The notes beneath the pieces are model-generated. The model was given only the letters and a program-made list of their open reading frames with translations, had not been told where the DNA came from and did not search any database. A program made the position numbers and the translations under genes. From Pseudomonadota bacterium (GTDB taxonomy: Bacteria; Pseudomonadota; Gammaproteobacteria; Burkholderiales; Burkholderiaceae_C): a stretch of 64,000 bases of DNA. Positions 47,918 through 57,177 of this stretch are shown here, piece by piece; the first letter of the stretch is position 1; the number at the start of each line of letters is the position of its first letter. The stretch covers positions 89,263 to 153,262 of the forward strand of contig JAFEEG010000012.1 of the NCBI GenBank assembly GCA_018241225.1, in the 5' to 3' direction.

Positions 47918-48832
47918 TCAGGTTCCCGCCGGCTCGCGCCGGTAGCCGTCGAACTGCAGCATGAGCTCGGCCACCTGCGCATCGCCCAGGCCGGCGGCCA
48001 GGAAGGTGCGCAGCACATCGGCCACCGTGCTGGACAGCGGCAGTGCCACGCGGTTGGCTTGCGCCAGGGCCTGCACGCCGTCCATGTCCTTGACCATGTT
48101 GCGCATGGCGCCGGTGGGCGGCGCCTGCCGGGCGGCCATTTGCGGGCCGAACTCCTGCAAGGCGGCGCTGTCGGCGCGCCCGCCGGCCAGGGCCGCGGGC
48201 AGCTTGCTCGCGTCCACGCCGCCGGCTTCGGCCAGGCGCACGGCCTCGGCCACCGCCTGGTTGTTCAGGGCGCACAGCACCTGGTTGACCAGCTTGGTGG
48301 TCTGGCCGGCACCCGAGGGGCCCATGTGGGTGTAGTTGGCGCACAGGTCGCGCATCAGCTCGTGGGCATGGGCCACGGCTTCGGCGGTGCCGCCGGCCAT
48401 GACGGTGAGCCTGCCGATCAGCGCCTTGGGCGCGCCGCCGGACAGGGGCGCATCGACCCAGGACGCGCCATTGCGCTCGCCCAGCTTCTGCGCCAGGCGC
48501 CGCGTGGCCGGCGGGTTGATGGAGGACATGTCGATGAGCACTGCCGAGGCGTCCATGGACTGGGCCGCGCCCTCGGCACCGAACACCGCTTCTTCCACGA
48601 TCTCGACGCTGTTCAGGCAGGTGATGACGAATTCGCTGCCCTTGGCGGCTTCGGCGGCCGAGGCGGTGGCGATGCCGCCGCGCTCGACCAGGGGCTTGAG
48701 CTTGTCCGGGCTGCGGGTGTGCAGGCGCACCGTGTGGCCGCAATCCAGGAAGCGCTGCGCGACGGCGGCTCCGATCATGCCCACGCCGACGATCGCGACC
48801 GTGCGCGGGTTCTTTGCCTGTGCCTCAGCCAT
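47918..48832 (-). CDS. NAD(P)-dependent beta-hydroxyacid dehydrogenase (3-hydroxyisobutyrate dehydrogenase-like)
   Basis: 304-residue protein. The Rossmann motif AIVGVGMIGAAVAQRFLDCG is at residues 13-32. The substrate motif reads VDAPLSGGAPKA, and the catalytic Lys lies in GAGQTTKLVNQVL. The class covers 3-hydroxyisobutyrate, tartronate semialdehyde and related substrates. The start overlaps the 3' end of the upstream aldehyde dehydrogenase by 8 bases, so the two probably act in one pathway. Confidence 0.91.
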   Translation of the reverse strand: MAEAQAKNPRTVAIVGVGMIGAAVAQRFLDCGHTVRLHTRSPDKLKPLVERGGIATASAAEAAKGSEFVITCLNSVEIVEEAVFGAEGAAQSMDASAVLIDMSSINPPATRRLAQKLGERNGASWVDAPLSGGAPKALIGRLTVMAGGTAEAVAHAHELMRDLCANYTHMGPSGAGQTTKLVNQVLCALNNQAVAEAVRLAEAGGVDASKLPAALAGGRADSAALQEFGPQMAARQAPPTGAMRNMVKDMDGVQALAQANRVALPLSSTVADVLRTFLAAGLGDAQVAELMLQFDGYRREPAGT

Positions 48833-50258
48833 GCTTGACCGCCACCGTCTTGAGCGTGGTGAAGCCGTACAGCGCCTCGAAACCCTTCTCGCGGCCGTAG
48901 CCGGAGGACTTCACGCCGCCAAAGGGCAGCTCCACGCCGCCGCCGGCACCGTAGTTGTTGATGAAGACCTGGCCACTGCGCAGGCGCTTGGCCATGCGGA
49001 ACTGGCGTGCGCCGTTCTCGGTCCACACGCCGGCCACCAGGCCGAACTGGGTGGCGTTGGCCAGGGCGATGGCCTCGTCCTCATCGGCGAACTGCATGGC
49101 GGCGAGCACCGGGCCGAACACTTCCTCCTGCGCCAGCCGGTGCATCACCGGCACGTCGCGCAGCAGGGTGGGGGCCTGGTAGAAGCCGGTTTCGGGTGCC
49201 TCGTCCACCACGGTGCCCTGGGCCACCATGGGAATGCCGGCCGTCTGGGCGTCGCTGAGGAAATCCCACACGCGCTGCTGCTGCGACTGGCGGATCAGCG
49301 GGCCCACATCCAGGTCCATGGCGGCGGGGCCCACGCGCAGGGCCTCGAAGGCCTTGCCCAGGCGCTCGAGCAGGGGCTCGTAGATGCCGCGCTCGATCAG
49401 CACGCGCGAGCCGGCCGAGCAGGTCTGGCCGGCGTTCTGCACGATGGCGTTGATCAGCACCGGAATGGCCGCGTCGATGTCGGCATCGGCAAAGATGATC
49501 TGCGGGCTCTTGCCGCCCAGCTCCAGCGTCACCGGGCAATGCCGCTCGGCCGCCACCTGCTGGATCAGCGTGCCCACGCGCGGGCTGCCGGTGAAGCTGA
49601 TGTGGTCGATGCCCGGGTGGCGCGCCAGCGCGTCGCCCACCTCGTGGCCGTAGCCGGTCACGATGTTGATGGCCCCGGGGGGAAAGCCCGCCTCGGCCGC
49701 CAGCTGCGCCACGCGGATGAGCGACAGGCAGGCGTCTTCGGCCGGCTTGACCACGCAGGCGTTGCCCGCGGCCAGGGCGCCGCCCACGCTGCGGCCGAAG
49801 ATCTGCATGGGGTAGTTCCAGGGAATGACGTGGCCGGTTACGCCATGCGGCTCGCGCCAGGTGAAGACGCTGTAGCCGTCCTGGTAGGGAATGGTTTCGC
49901 CGTGCAGCTTGTCGCAGGCACCGGCATAGAACTCGAAGTAGCGCACCAGCGCCAGCGCGTCGGCGCGGGCCTGCTTCACCGGCTTGCCGCAGTCGCGCTG
50001 CTCCAGCAGGGCCAGCTCGTCGGTGTGCTCGGCAATCTTCTGCGCAAGCTTCATCATCAGCCGGCCACGCTCGGCCGCGCTCACCTTGTGCCAGGTGTTG
50101 TCGAAGCAGTCGCGCGCCGCGCGCACGGCTGCGTCGATGTCCTGCGCATTGCTGCGCTGCAGCTCGTCGAAAGGCTGGCCGTCGGAGGGGTCCAGCACCG
50201 GCAGGGTCTTGCCAGAAGATGACAGTACGTTTGAATTGCCAATGAAATTGAGTTGCAT
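48825..50258 (-). CDS. Aldehyde dehydrogenase family protein
   Basis: 477-residue NAD(P)-dependent aldehyde dehydrogenase. Catalytic general base Glu246 (VTLELGGKSP) and nucleophile Cys280 (NAGQTCSAGSR), 34 residues apart as usual. The cofactor region has VIPWNYPMQIF and FTGSPRVG; C-terminal ELPFGGVKSSGYGREKG. Substrate unknown. Coupled to the 3-hydroxyisobutyrate dehydrogenase-like gene by an 8-base overlap. It is divergent from the GNAT gene, only 66 bases away. Confidence 0.94.
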   Translation of the reverse strand: MQLNFIGNSNVLSSSGKTLPVLDPSDGQPFDELQRSNAQDIDAAVRAARDCFDNTWHKVSAAERGRLMMKLAQKIAEHTDELALLEQRDCGKPVKQARADALALVRYFEFYAGACDKLHGETIPYQDGYSVFTWREPHGVTGHVIPWNYPMQIFGRSVGGALAAGNACVVKPAEDACLSLIRVAQLAAEAGFPPGAINIVTGYGHEVGDALARHPGIDHISFTGSPRVGTLIQQVAAERHCPVTLELGGKSPQIIFADADIDAAIPVLINAIVQNAGQTCSAGSRVLIERGIYEPLLERLGKAFEALRVGPAAMDLDVGPLIRQSQQQRVWDFLSDAQTAGIPMVAQGTVVDEAPETGFYQAPTLLRDVPVMHRLAQEEVFGPVLAAMQFADEDEAIALANATQFGLVAGVWTENGARQFRMAKRLRSGQVFINNYGAGGGVELPFGGVKSSGYGREKGFEALYGFTTLKTVAVKHG

Positions 50259-50324
50259 GCCGACATTGTGCGCGAGGCGGGGTGCCGCCCTGGGGGATGG
50301 GGCCATGGGGCAGAATCGCCCGCC

Positions 50325-50843
50325 ATGCCCGAAATCCGCCGCCTGACCTCCGCCGACGCCGCCGCCAACCGCGACTTGATGCTCGAAGCCTACGGAATGC
50401 ATCCGGAAGCATTCACCAGCAGCCCGTCGGAATACGTGAACGCTCCGTTGACCCGTTGGGTCGACCGCCTGCCGCCGGGCGACAACCCGCACAGCCTGGT
50501 GCTGGGCGCCTTCGACGACCAGGGCAAGCTGGTGGGCGTGGCCGGCCTGTCGGTCGAGGACAAGATCAAGGCCCGGCACAAGGGCACCCTGTTCGGCATG
50601 TACGTGGTGCCCACGGCGCGCGCCCAGGGCCTGGGGGAGCAGCTGGTGCAGGGCGTGCTGGCCGCGGCGCGTGCCCGGCCGCAGCTGCGCATGCTCAAGC
50701 TCACCGTCACCAAGGGCAACGACGCCGCGCAGGCGCTGTATGCGCGCTGCGGCTTCCAGGTGTTCGGCGAGGAGCCGATGGCGGTGTGCGTGGACGGGCG
50801 CTACTACGCCAAGGTCCACATGTGGTGCGACCTGGGCGGCTAG
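50325..50843 (+). CDS. GNAT family N-acetyltransferase
   Basis: 172-residue single GNAT domain. Acetyl-CoA motif A reads GMYVVPTARAQGLGEQLVQGVL near residues 92-112 (written here in two parts: strand GMYVVP and pyrophosphate loop ARAQGLGEQL). LTVTKGNDAAQALYARCGF is typical of motif B. The acceptor is unknown. Start at 50325; an upstream frame extension overlaps the aldehyde dehydrogenase start. Confidence 0.9.
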   Translation: MPEIRRLTSADAAANRDLMLEAYGMHPEAFTSSPSEYVNAPLTRWVDRLPPGDNPHSLVLGAFDDQGKLVGVAGLSVEDKIKARHKGTLFGMYVVPTARAQGLGEQLVQGVLAAARARPQLRMLKLTVTKGNDAAQALYARCGFQVFGEEPMAVCVDGRYYAKVHMWCDLGG

Positions 50844-50861
50844 CACGCCCGCCCGCGGCCC

Positions 50862-52852
50862 TTACTTCGCGGTGCTCAATGCGAGCGTCCCGCCCTGGCT
50901 GATCGGCGTCGAAGTTCCGAAGGCAAGAGCACCCGTGGCCTGGTCGATCGCGTACGTTTCGATCCGGTCGCCGCTCAAGGCGTAGAGGAACAGGTTGGAT
51001 GGGTCGACTTCGAACTTGAGGTCGGCAACAGCAGCGCCCTGAAGCGCGATCGAACCCCGAATCATCATTCCACCGTATTGGTTCAGTTCGAACCATGAGA
51101 TGACCGGGGTGCTAGGGGAGTTCTGATTGCTCACGTAGAGGAATCGTGCATCTGGGCTGATGGCCATATGCCCGGACTTGATGGCGGTGTATATGGAGCC
51201 GCGGCTCAGGGCACCGGAATTGGCATCCACCCTGTACATGCTGGTGTAGCCCACGCCAGGACTGGCGGTGTAGAAATGCTGGCCGTTCGGACGCATGGCC
51301 CCGGAGACTGCCGGGCTGTAGGCGCCATAGGCCGGCTCCGTGCCGACCAATTGCAGATGGCCGTCCGGCTTGGCCGCGTAGGCAGAAACGTAGTTTGCGG
51401 CGCCGTGCGTGAAATAGACGAAGCGGCCCGTCGGGTCGAAGCTGATCGACGTGACAGGCGACAACGCGAGCGAGTCGGCAGGCACGGGTGCGATGGGAAG
51501 GCCGGCCTGGTTCAACAGGTAGGTCTGCACGACGCCGGTGGCACTGGCCGAGACCAGGAGCCTGCCGCTCGGGTCGGTCCGCAGGGCAACCAGTTGCCCG
51601 TTCGCGGTCGTGATGCTGTTCGCCACTGTGAGGCCATTGCTGGCGGGCGTTGCGATTGCGAACTGGCGAATCGTCACGCCGTCCGCCACGTTGACCGTTC
51701 GCGATGCCGCGTTCACATCGATGGCAGCCGGCACGCCGGAAGTCGTACCGGACGGAGCCGCCAAGGCGTCGACCGCCCCGCCGGCGCCAATCGCATGCGG
51801 CTGCACTACGGGCGGCGCACCGCCCACGCCGATCAATGCGAAGGTGGCGCTGTCGCGCACGCATGTCACCAACACGCCGATGACATCGCTGCCGGCGACA
51901 ACGCCGGTGCCGTTTGCCACCGTGCAGATCTGCGTCGGAAGCCGAGGCTGGCTTTTCACCGTGACGGCGTAGGCGCTGGCGCTGGCAACGGGCGTTGCAA
52001 ACTCGAACGAGCCGTCGGCAGAAACCGGCAGGTCGTCGCCGGCATTGTTCTGGAGCACCAGTCCGGCACTCACCAGGCCTGCAACGCTTCCCTTGACCTT
52101 GAAGGATTCCACGGAGCACAAGACATCGATGTTCGAGACGTCGCTCGTGCCGACCACGCCCGCGCCATGGCTGACGCTGCAGGTCTGCTGGGGCGCGCCG
52201 GGGGCCAGGTCGACGCCGGCAACGGTGACCGCGTACGCCGCGCCCGCCGCCACCTGGTCCGGGAACTTGAACTGGCCGTTGCCCACCGCAAGCGCCGCGC
52301 CGGCGTTGTTGCTCAGCCTGACGGTGCCGCCGATGAGGCTGCGCACGGTGCCGCCTACGGTGTAGGTGATGTCCGAGCACACGATCTTGACGTTGCCGAT
52401 GGCGACGCTTCCCACCTTGCCGGAGCCGTCGTTGACCGTGCAGGTCTGGCCGCTTGGCTGCGCCTTGACGGTGACGGCGTAGTCCGAGCCGCTTGCGAGC
52501 TGCGCACCGAAGGTGAACCGGGTTTCCGTGGCACCGATGCCCTGGTCGTCGCCCCCGTTGTTCTGCAGGAGCAGCCCCGAGCCAGTCAGGCCGGTGACGG
52601 TTCCGCCGACCGTGAAGCGCTGCGGTTCCTCCACGATGGGCGGCGTCGGGATGGGGTCGTTTCGCTCGGGGTTGTTGCGCCAGGGTTTGTCGTCGTGGCA
52701 GGCGGCGGGTTTCCATCGCCTCCGCATGCGGCCAGCACGGCAAGCATGAGGCCCACCAGGGCAGCCTTGCCCGCGGTGAGAGAGCCTGCGATCGAGGGGG
52801 TTGCACCGGCGGCAGCGGTGCGTGAGGGTCGCCGCAGTCTCGAGACTGGCAT
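50862..52852 (-). pseudogene. Frameshifted lipoprotein with three repeats and a beta-propeller (6-phosphogluconolactonase-like)
   Basis: The 5' part (52852 to about 52655) encodes a lipoprotein signal ending LMLAVLAACGGDG; the rest (about 52656 to 50862) lies in another frame. Adding one base to a run of four C (plus-strand G at 52653-52656) would join ATTPSETT to PIPTPPIVEEP without a gap. The body has three repeats of about 85 residues, each with a GGTV-GL-type start, LQNN-GDD and AYAVTV-type core, and a CTV-like end. A C-terminal seven-blade propeller region with YVYFTH, FYTAS and FLYVSNQ blades follows. It could be a real mutation, phase variation or a sequencing error. If intact, the product would be an outer-membrane lipoprotein of about 660 aa. 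Confidence 0.8.
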
Positions 52853-52936
52853 ATGTAACTCGAGGTTACCTGTCGCATCTGCCTGCGCCAATCCCCGAAA
52901 TCAGGGAGGGGCGCTCCCCAGAATGGCCGGGCCGTT

Positions 52937-53341
52937 CTACAGGTGTCGCGTTTCCGGGGGGCTGTTCCACCAGGCGTTGTTGCGCCCATCCGAGTAGTGC
53001 ACCGGCGCGGCAACGAGCTCCTGCGCATCCACGTCGTCCAGCGTGCCCAGCTGCACCGACACGTAGTCGCCGCCGATCTGCTCGATGTAGCCGCGGCCGA
53101 ACGGGCGCACGCCGCAGTGCTTGCAGAACAGGTGGTGGCAACTGGCGGTGCCGAACTGGTAGTCGCTCAAGGCGTCTTCGCCGGCCAGCAGCCGAAAGTC
53201 CGCGGGCTTGATGGTGGCGCCCCAGTTGCGTGTCTTGGTGCAGATGCTGCAGTTGCACTTGCCGGTGCCTGCCGCCAGGTCGATGTCGGCCTCGTAGCGG
53301 ACGGCGCCGCAGTGGCAACTGCCGTGGTAGGTCTTCTTCAT
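52937..53341 (-). CDS. GFA family protein (glutathione-dependent formaldehyde-activating-like)
   Basis: 134-residue zinc protein. Zinc-binding motifs CHCGAVRYE (residues 9-17), CNCSICTK and CKHCGVRPF are present, with [10 protein letters not shown] at the N terminus. Members are often annotated as formaldehyde-activating, but most have unknown function. AAGGAGC lies 8 bases before the ATG at 53341. Confidence 0.92.
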   Translation of the reverse strand: MKKTYHGSCHCGAVRYEADIDLAAGTGKCNCSICTKTRNWGATIKPADFRLLAGEDALSDYQFGTASCHHLFCKHCGVRPFGRGYIEQIGGDYVSVQLGTLDDVDAQELVAAPVHYSDGRNNAWWNSPPETRHL

Positions 53342-53407
53342 GCCGGAGCTCCTTGTGTTGCGAATTGATGTCTGCCGCAGTGACAGCAACCGCATCTTCG
53401 CGCCGGC

Positions 53408-53431
53408 CTCCTGACAACGGCCTGTCAGGAG
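53408..53431 (-). terminator. Hairpin at the 3' end of the hypothetical gene
   Basis: CTCCTGACA (53408-53416) and TGTCAGGAG (53423-53431), a perfect 9-bp inverted repeat with a 6-base loop, straddling the stop codon at 53425-53427. No T tract is present, so terminator activity is a guess. Confidence 0.45.
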
Positions 53432-53826
53432 CCTGGCATGAGCTCCATCGGGGGCACCGGGCCGTTGCCGACCACCATCGCCGCCGTGAGCCGCGCCGCC
53501 ACCAGGGCCGCGTGCAGGTCGTCGTCGGTGTCGCCGATCTTCACCCGCATCAACGGCCCGACCCGGGCCCAGATGGCCCAATGGCCGCCGATGCCGTCGG
53601 TGCGTTCGGAGACCACGTCGACCGACTGGATGTCCTTGAAGCGCGCCAGCACCCGGCCGTTGCGCGACAGGGTGCGGCGCCGGTGGTCCGCCACGAAGGT
53701 GCCGCGCCGCGAGTCGATGGCCAGTTGCAGCGGGTCGTCCTGGGCAATTCGCAGGGGCCGCACCAGCCTGGGCAGGCGCCCCGGCCGCCAGGAGATGCGG
53801 ACGATGGCGTTGAGTAGCCTGGGCAT
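53425..53826 (-). CDS. Conserved hypothetical protein, 133 aa
   Basis: Small basic protein starting [19 protein letters not shown]. It is mainly beta-strand by pattern ([23 protein letters not shown], then [16 protein letters not shown]) and might be PH-like; I do not recognise the family. No signal peptide. It lies between the GFA gene and flgN on the same strand, 9 bases after flgN. Confidence 0.65.
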   Translation of the reverse strand: MPRLLNAIVRISWRPGRLPRLVRPLRIAQDDPLQLAIDSRRGTFVADHRRRTLSRNGRVLARFKDIQSVDVVSERTDGIGGHWAIWARVGPLMRVKIGDTDDDLHAALVAARLTAAMVVGNGPVPPMELMPGS

Positions 53827-53835
53827 GCCGGCGCG

Positions 53836-54291
53836 TCAGCCCAGCGCCAGGCGGTTGCCGGTGCCGGCCGCGGCGCGGCGTGCGCCGTCCGGTCCGTAGA
53901 AGAGCTGGCCGCTGGCGCGCAGGAAGCGCAGCGCGTTCTGCGTGAAGTCCAGGTGGGTGAAGACGATCGAGGCGTTGTGCTTGTTGCCGGCCTGGGCCTG
54001 CGCGGCCAATGCCAGCAGGTGGGCCCAGGCGGCCTGCACTTCCTCGCCCTGCGCGGCGGCAGCGGCGGCGGCACCGGCGCGGCCGGCCGCAAAGCCCAGG
54101 GCCTGCTGCAGGGCTTCGCGCTGGCGGTCCAGCTCGGTCACGCGCTTTTGCATCTCGGCCTTGCGGCCGGTGATGGCGGGCAGCTCTGCAAAGCGCCCAC
54201 CCACCATGGCCTGTTCTTCCTGGCCCAGCACGGCAATGAACTGCTCGATGGCGGCGCTCTCGGCGCGCAATTGGTTCAGGAGCGCGCTCAT
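53836..54291 (-). CDS. flgN: Flagellar export chaperone FlgN
   Basis: 151-residue helical protein beginning [18 protein letters not shown], with a coiled-coil core ([20 protein letters not shown]) and an Ala-rich middle, ending with [20 protein letters not shown]. FlgN binds hook-associated proteins FlgK and FlgL. The start ATG overlaps the flgM stop (ATGA). Confidence 0.87.
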   Translation of the reverse strand: MSALLNQLRAESAAIEQFIAVLGQEEQAMVGGRFAELPAITGRKAEMQKRVTELDRQREALQQALGFAAGRAGAAAAAAAQGEEVQAAWAHLLALAAQAQAGNKHNASIVFTHLDFTQNALRFLRASGQLFYGPDGARRAAAGTGNRLALG

Positions 54292-54578
54292 GGCTTCTTC
54301 TCGCCCAGCAGGTCGCGCACGCTGTCGATCAGGCCGTCGGCAATGCGCTCGGGGTTGACCTGGTAGCGGCCGGCCCGGATGTCTTCCCGGATGGCGGCCA
54401 CGCGGGCGGCGTCGAAGTCGCTGCCGCCAGGCACGCTGGGCATCAGGCGGACCTGGCCGGAGGCGGCAGCCTCCTTGGGCGGCGAGGCCGCGTCGGTGGA
54501 GGCCGTCGAAGAAGCACTGCCGCCCTTGGTCGGGCGGGAGAAGGGGACGGCCGGCGGGGCAGGTGGTTCGATTTTCAA
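54288..54578 (-). CDS. flgM: Anti-sigma-28 factor FlgM
   Basis: 96-residue protein. The N terminus is flexible and Ser/Pro-rich; the conserved sigma-binding helix region is [20 protein letters not shown], with [19 protein letters not shown] at the end. FlgM holds FliA inactive until the hook is complete and FlgM is secreted. Between flgA and flgN in one operon. Confidence 0.92.
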   Translation of the reverse strand: MKIEPPAPPAVPFSRPTKGGSASSTASTDAASPPKEAAASGQVRLMPSVPGGSDFDAARVAAIREDIRAGRYQVNPERIADGLIDSVRDLLGEKKP

Positions 54579-54635
54579 GATGGTTCCTCAAAGGGCTTGC
54601 CTCTTTATCGGCAGCCTTCGGCAAATGTTTAGGGC

Positions 54636-55355
54636 CTATTGGGCCAGCCGGATCTGCCCCTCTTCGTCGGCCACCCCGCTGACCAGGCGGCCGTCGCGCG
54701 TCTTGGCCTGCACGGTGGCGCCCACCTCGGCACGGGTCATGGCGCGGCCCTCCGTACTCACCGAAAAGCCCGCGCCCTGCGCCACCACCTTCACGGTCTG
54801 GCCCTGCTGGATGACCACCGTGCCGCGCAAGAGCTCCTTGCGCAGCGGCGCGCCGGCCGCAATGCGATTGGCCGTCACCACGCCGTGCAGGGCCGAGGGG
54901 TCGGTGACCACCGAGCGGGGCAGGGCGGCCAGGTCGCCGCTGCGCTCGCTGACGTCGGCCAGGCCCAGCGGCTGACCGGCCTCGATGGGCTGCGCCGCCA
55001 CGTAGTAGCGCCCGCGCACGGCGACGTAGGCCTGCACATAGCGCTTCCACGGCGCCGGCGACACACAGCGCAGGCCCACGGAGATGCGCCCGCGCAGCTC
55101 GGTGCCCGGCGCCAGGAAGGCTTCGGGCGCGTCGCACGGGGGCAGGTTGTGGCTGCCTTGCAGCTGCAGGGAAATCTCGCCCGGCAGCCCCTTGGACTGG
55201 GTCTGCACCAGCTGCTCGATGGCCAGCCGGCTGGCTTCTGGCAGCGGCTGGCCCGAGGGGCCGGCCACGGCCGTGCCGGCGCCGGCCACGGCCGAAGCAG
55301 CGGCCAGGGCGAGCGCCAGGCGGCGAATGGGGTTGCGATGCTTGTAGTGGTGCAT
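54636..55355 (-). CDS. flgA: Flagellar basal body P-ring formation protein FlgA
   Basis: 239-residue periplasmic chaperone for the P-ring. Signal peptide LALALAAASAVAGAGTAVAGP. C-terminal SAF-like domain with GQPLGLADVSERSGDLAALP, GAPLRKELLRGTVVIQQGQTV and ending DEEGQIRLA. Divergent from flgB; flgM follows on the same strand after 57 bases. Confidence 0.93.
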   Translation of the reverse strand: MHHYKHRNPIRRLALALAAASAVAGAGTAVAGPSGQPLPEASRLAIEQLVQTQSKGLPGEISLQLQGSHNLPPCDAPEAFLAPGTELRGRISVGLRCVSPAPWKRYVQAYVAVRGRYYVAAQPIEAGQPLGLADVSERSGDLAALPRSVVTDPSALHGVVTANRIAAGAPLRKELLRGTVVIQQGQTVKVVAQGAGFSVSTEGRAMTRAEVGATVQAKTRDGRLVSGVADEEGQIRLAQ

Positions 55356-55530
55356 GGGTGCCAGGGATCGGTGCGGTCATTCTAGGAACGCACCCTCGCC
55401 CCGGAAGTGGTGAAGTGCAGGCCAAACCCCCCGCTGTTCGGCCCATTGCGAACGCGGCTCGTGCATAGACTCGCTTTCCATCTGTCGCCAACCCCTGCCG
55501 GGTGTGGCGTCGTCAAACGATGGAGCTTTC

Positions 55531-55938
55531 ATGATCGACAAGCTGGATGCGGCGCTGGGCTTTCAGCGCGAGGCACTCAACCTGCGGGTGCAGCGCCAGG
55601 AGGTGCTGGCGGCCAACATCGCCCACGCCGACACGCCCAACTACAAGGCGCGCGACTTCGACTTCTCCAGCCGCCTGAGCCAGGCGGTGGAGCAGGGCCG
55701 CAAGTCGGATTCCTTCTCGCTGTCCACCACCTCGGCGCGCCACCTGGCCGGCCAGGCCGCCAGCATGCCCGACCACGACCTGCTCTATCGCGTGCCCTCG
55801 CAGTCGAGCATCGACGGCAACACGGTGGAAATGGACGCCGAGCGCGTCAACTTCGCCGACAACGCGCTGCGCTACGAATCCAACCTCACGGTGCTGGGTT
55901 CGAAGATCAAGACGCTGCTGGCCGCCGTGCAGCAGTAA
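55531..55938 (+). CDS. flgB: Flagellar basal body rod protein FlgB
   Basis: 135-residue rod protein. Typical N-terminal [26 protein letters not shown] and C-terminal [30 protein letters not shown] precedes the ATG at 55531. First gene of the flgBCDEFGHIJ operon. Confidence 0.95.
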   Translation: MIDKLDAALGFQREALNLRVQRQEVLAANIAHADTPNYKARDFDFSSRLSQAVEQGRKSDSFSLSTTSARHLAGQAASMPDHDLLYRVPSQSSIDGNTVEMDAERVNFADNALRYESNLTVLGSKIKTLLAAVQQ

Positions 55939-55957
55939 CAGGCAAGGAGCCAGCCCC

Positions 55958-56359
55958 ATGCCCATGAACATCTTCCACGTTGCAGGCTCGGCCATGGCCG
56001 CGCAGTCGCAGCGCATGAACGTCACGGCCAGCAACATGGCCAACGCCGACAGCGTGGCCGGCCCCGACGGCCAGCCCTATCGCGCCAAGCAGGTGGTCTT
56101 CCAGGTGGATGCCGATTCGCGCGACGACGTGGGCGGCGTGCGCGTGGCCTCGGTGGTCGAGGACCAGTCGCCCCTGCGCACCCTGTACGACCCCAAGAAC
56201 CCGCATGCCAACGCCGAGGGCTATGTGAGCTTGCCCAACGTGAACGTGGTGGAGGAGATGACCAACATGATCTCCGCATCGCGCAGCTACCAGGCCAACG
56301 TCGAGGTGCTCAACACCGCCAAGACGCTGATGGTCAAGACGCTCAGCGTCGGGCAGTAG
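55958..56359 (+). CDS. flgC: Flagellar basal body rod protein FlgC
   Basis: 133-residue rod protein with [23 protein letters not shown] near the N terminus and the conserved C-terminal [26 protein letters not shown] precedes the ATG by about 10 bases. 19 bases after flgB. Confidence 0.96.
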   Translation: MPMNIFHVAGSAMAAQSQRMNVTASNMANADSVAGPDGQPYRAKQVVFQVDADSRDDVGGVRVASVVEDQSPLRTLYDPKNPHANAEGYVSLPNVNVVEEMTNMISASRSYQANVEVLNTAKTLMVKTLSVGQ

Positions 56360-56438
56360 CACCCGAGCCGCCCTTTCCGCCCAACCCCATCCAAAAAATC
56401 GCCCGCCATGAGCGCGGGCCAGAGGAGCCTTTTTCGTC

Positions 56439-57116
56439 ATGGCCGTCAGCGACACCACTTCCGCCTCGTCCGCTTCCTCCGCCAACGCGGCGGCGGCAGC
56501 CATGGGCAACGTCACCTCCAGCGCCGACATCGAGCAGCGCTTCCTGAAGCTGCTGGTGACCCAGCTCAACAACCAGGACCCGCTCAACCCGATGGAAAAC
56601 GCCGAGCTCACTTCGCAGCTGGCGCAGATGAGCACCGTCAGCGGCATCGAGAAGCTCAACACCGCCTTGTCGGGCCTGGTGAGCCAGAGCGGTGCCAGCC
56701 AGGTGCTGCAGGCCGCTTCGATGATCGGCTACTCGGTGCTCTCGCCGGGCAACGAGCTGACCTTGTCCAAGGACCAGGCGAGCGTGCCTTTTGCCGTTGA
56801 GCTGCCTTCGTCCGCCTCGGACGTGAAGGTGGTGGTGAGCGACGCCAACGGCAAGACCGTTCGCACCATGGAGCTGGGCACCCTGCCTTCGGGCGTGAAC
56901 GGCGTGACCTGGGACGGCAAGAACGACGCCGGCGATGCCGTGGCCGAAGGCAATTACCGCTACAGCGTGGTGGCCAGCAACGGCGGCACGGCGGTGAACG
57001 CCACGGCACTGAGCTTCTCGCAGGTGGCGGCCGTCAAGCAAAGCGGCGGCAACGTCGCGCTGGAGCTCACGGCGGGCCGAAGCATCGGCCTGTCGGACGT
57101 GCGCATGTTCCTCTGA
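56439..57116 (+). CDS. flgD: Flagellar hook assembly protein FlgD
   Basis: 225-residue hook cap. N-terminal part includes FLKLLVTQLNNQDPLNPMEN, the diagnostic FlgD motif, at about residues 31-50. The C terminus has FlgD Ig-like and Tudor-like domains, with VTWDGKNDAGDAVAEGNYRY. AGGAG sits 15 bases before the ATG. Confidence 0.96.
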   Translation: MAVSDTTSASSASSANAAAAAMGNVTSSADIEQRFLKLLVTQLNNQDPLNPMENAELTSQLAQMSTVSGIEKLNTALSGLVSQSGASQVLQAASMIGYSVLSPGNELTLSKDQASVPFAVELPSSASDVKVVVSDANGKTVRTMELGTLPSGVNGVTWDGKNDAGDAVAEGNYRYSVVASNGGTAVNATALSFSQVAAVKQSGGNVALELTAGRSIGLSDVRMFL

Positions 57117-57177
57117 AGGCGGCGCGCCGTTTTTCATCTTCTTCTCGAACTGAAACAGAACCCAAGGACCCCCAACC

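Noticed and set aside
56401-56419. GCCCGC/GCGGGC hairpin before flgD as a terminator
   Set aside because: The T run is too far from the stem, and the downstream gene belongs to the same operon.
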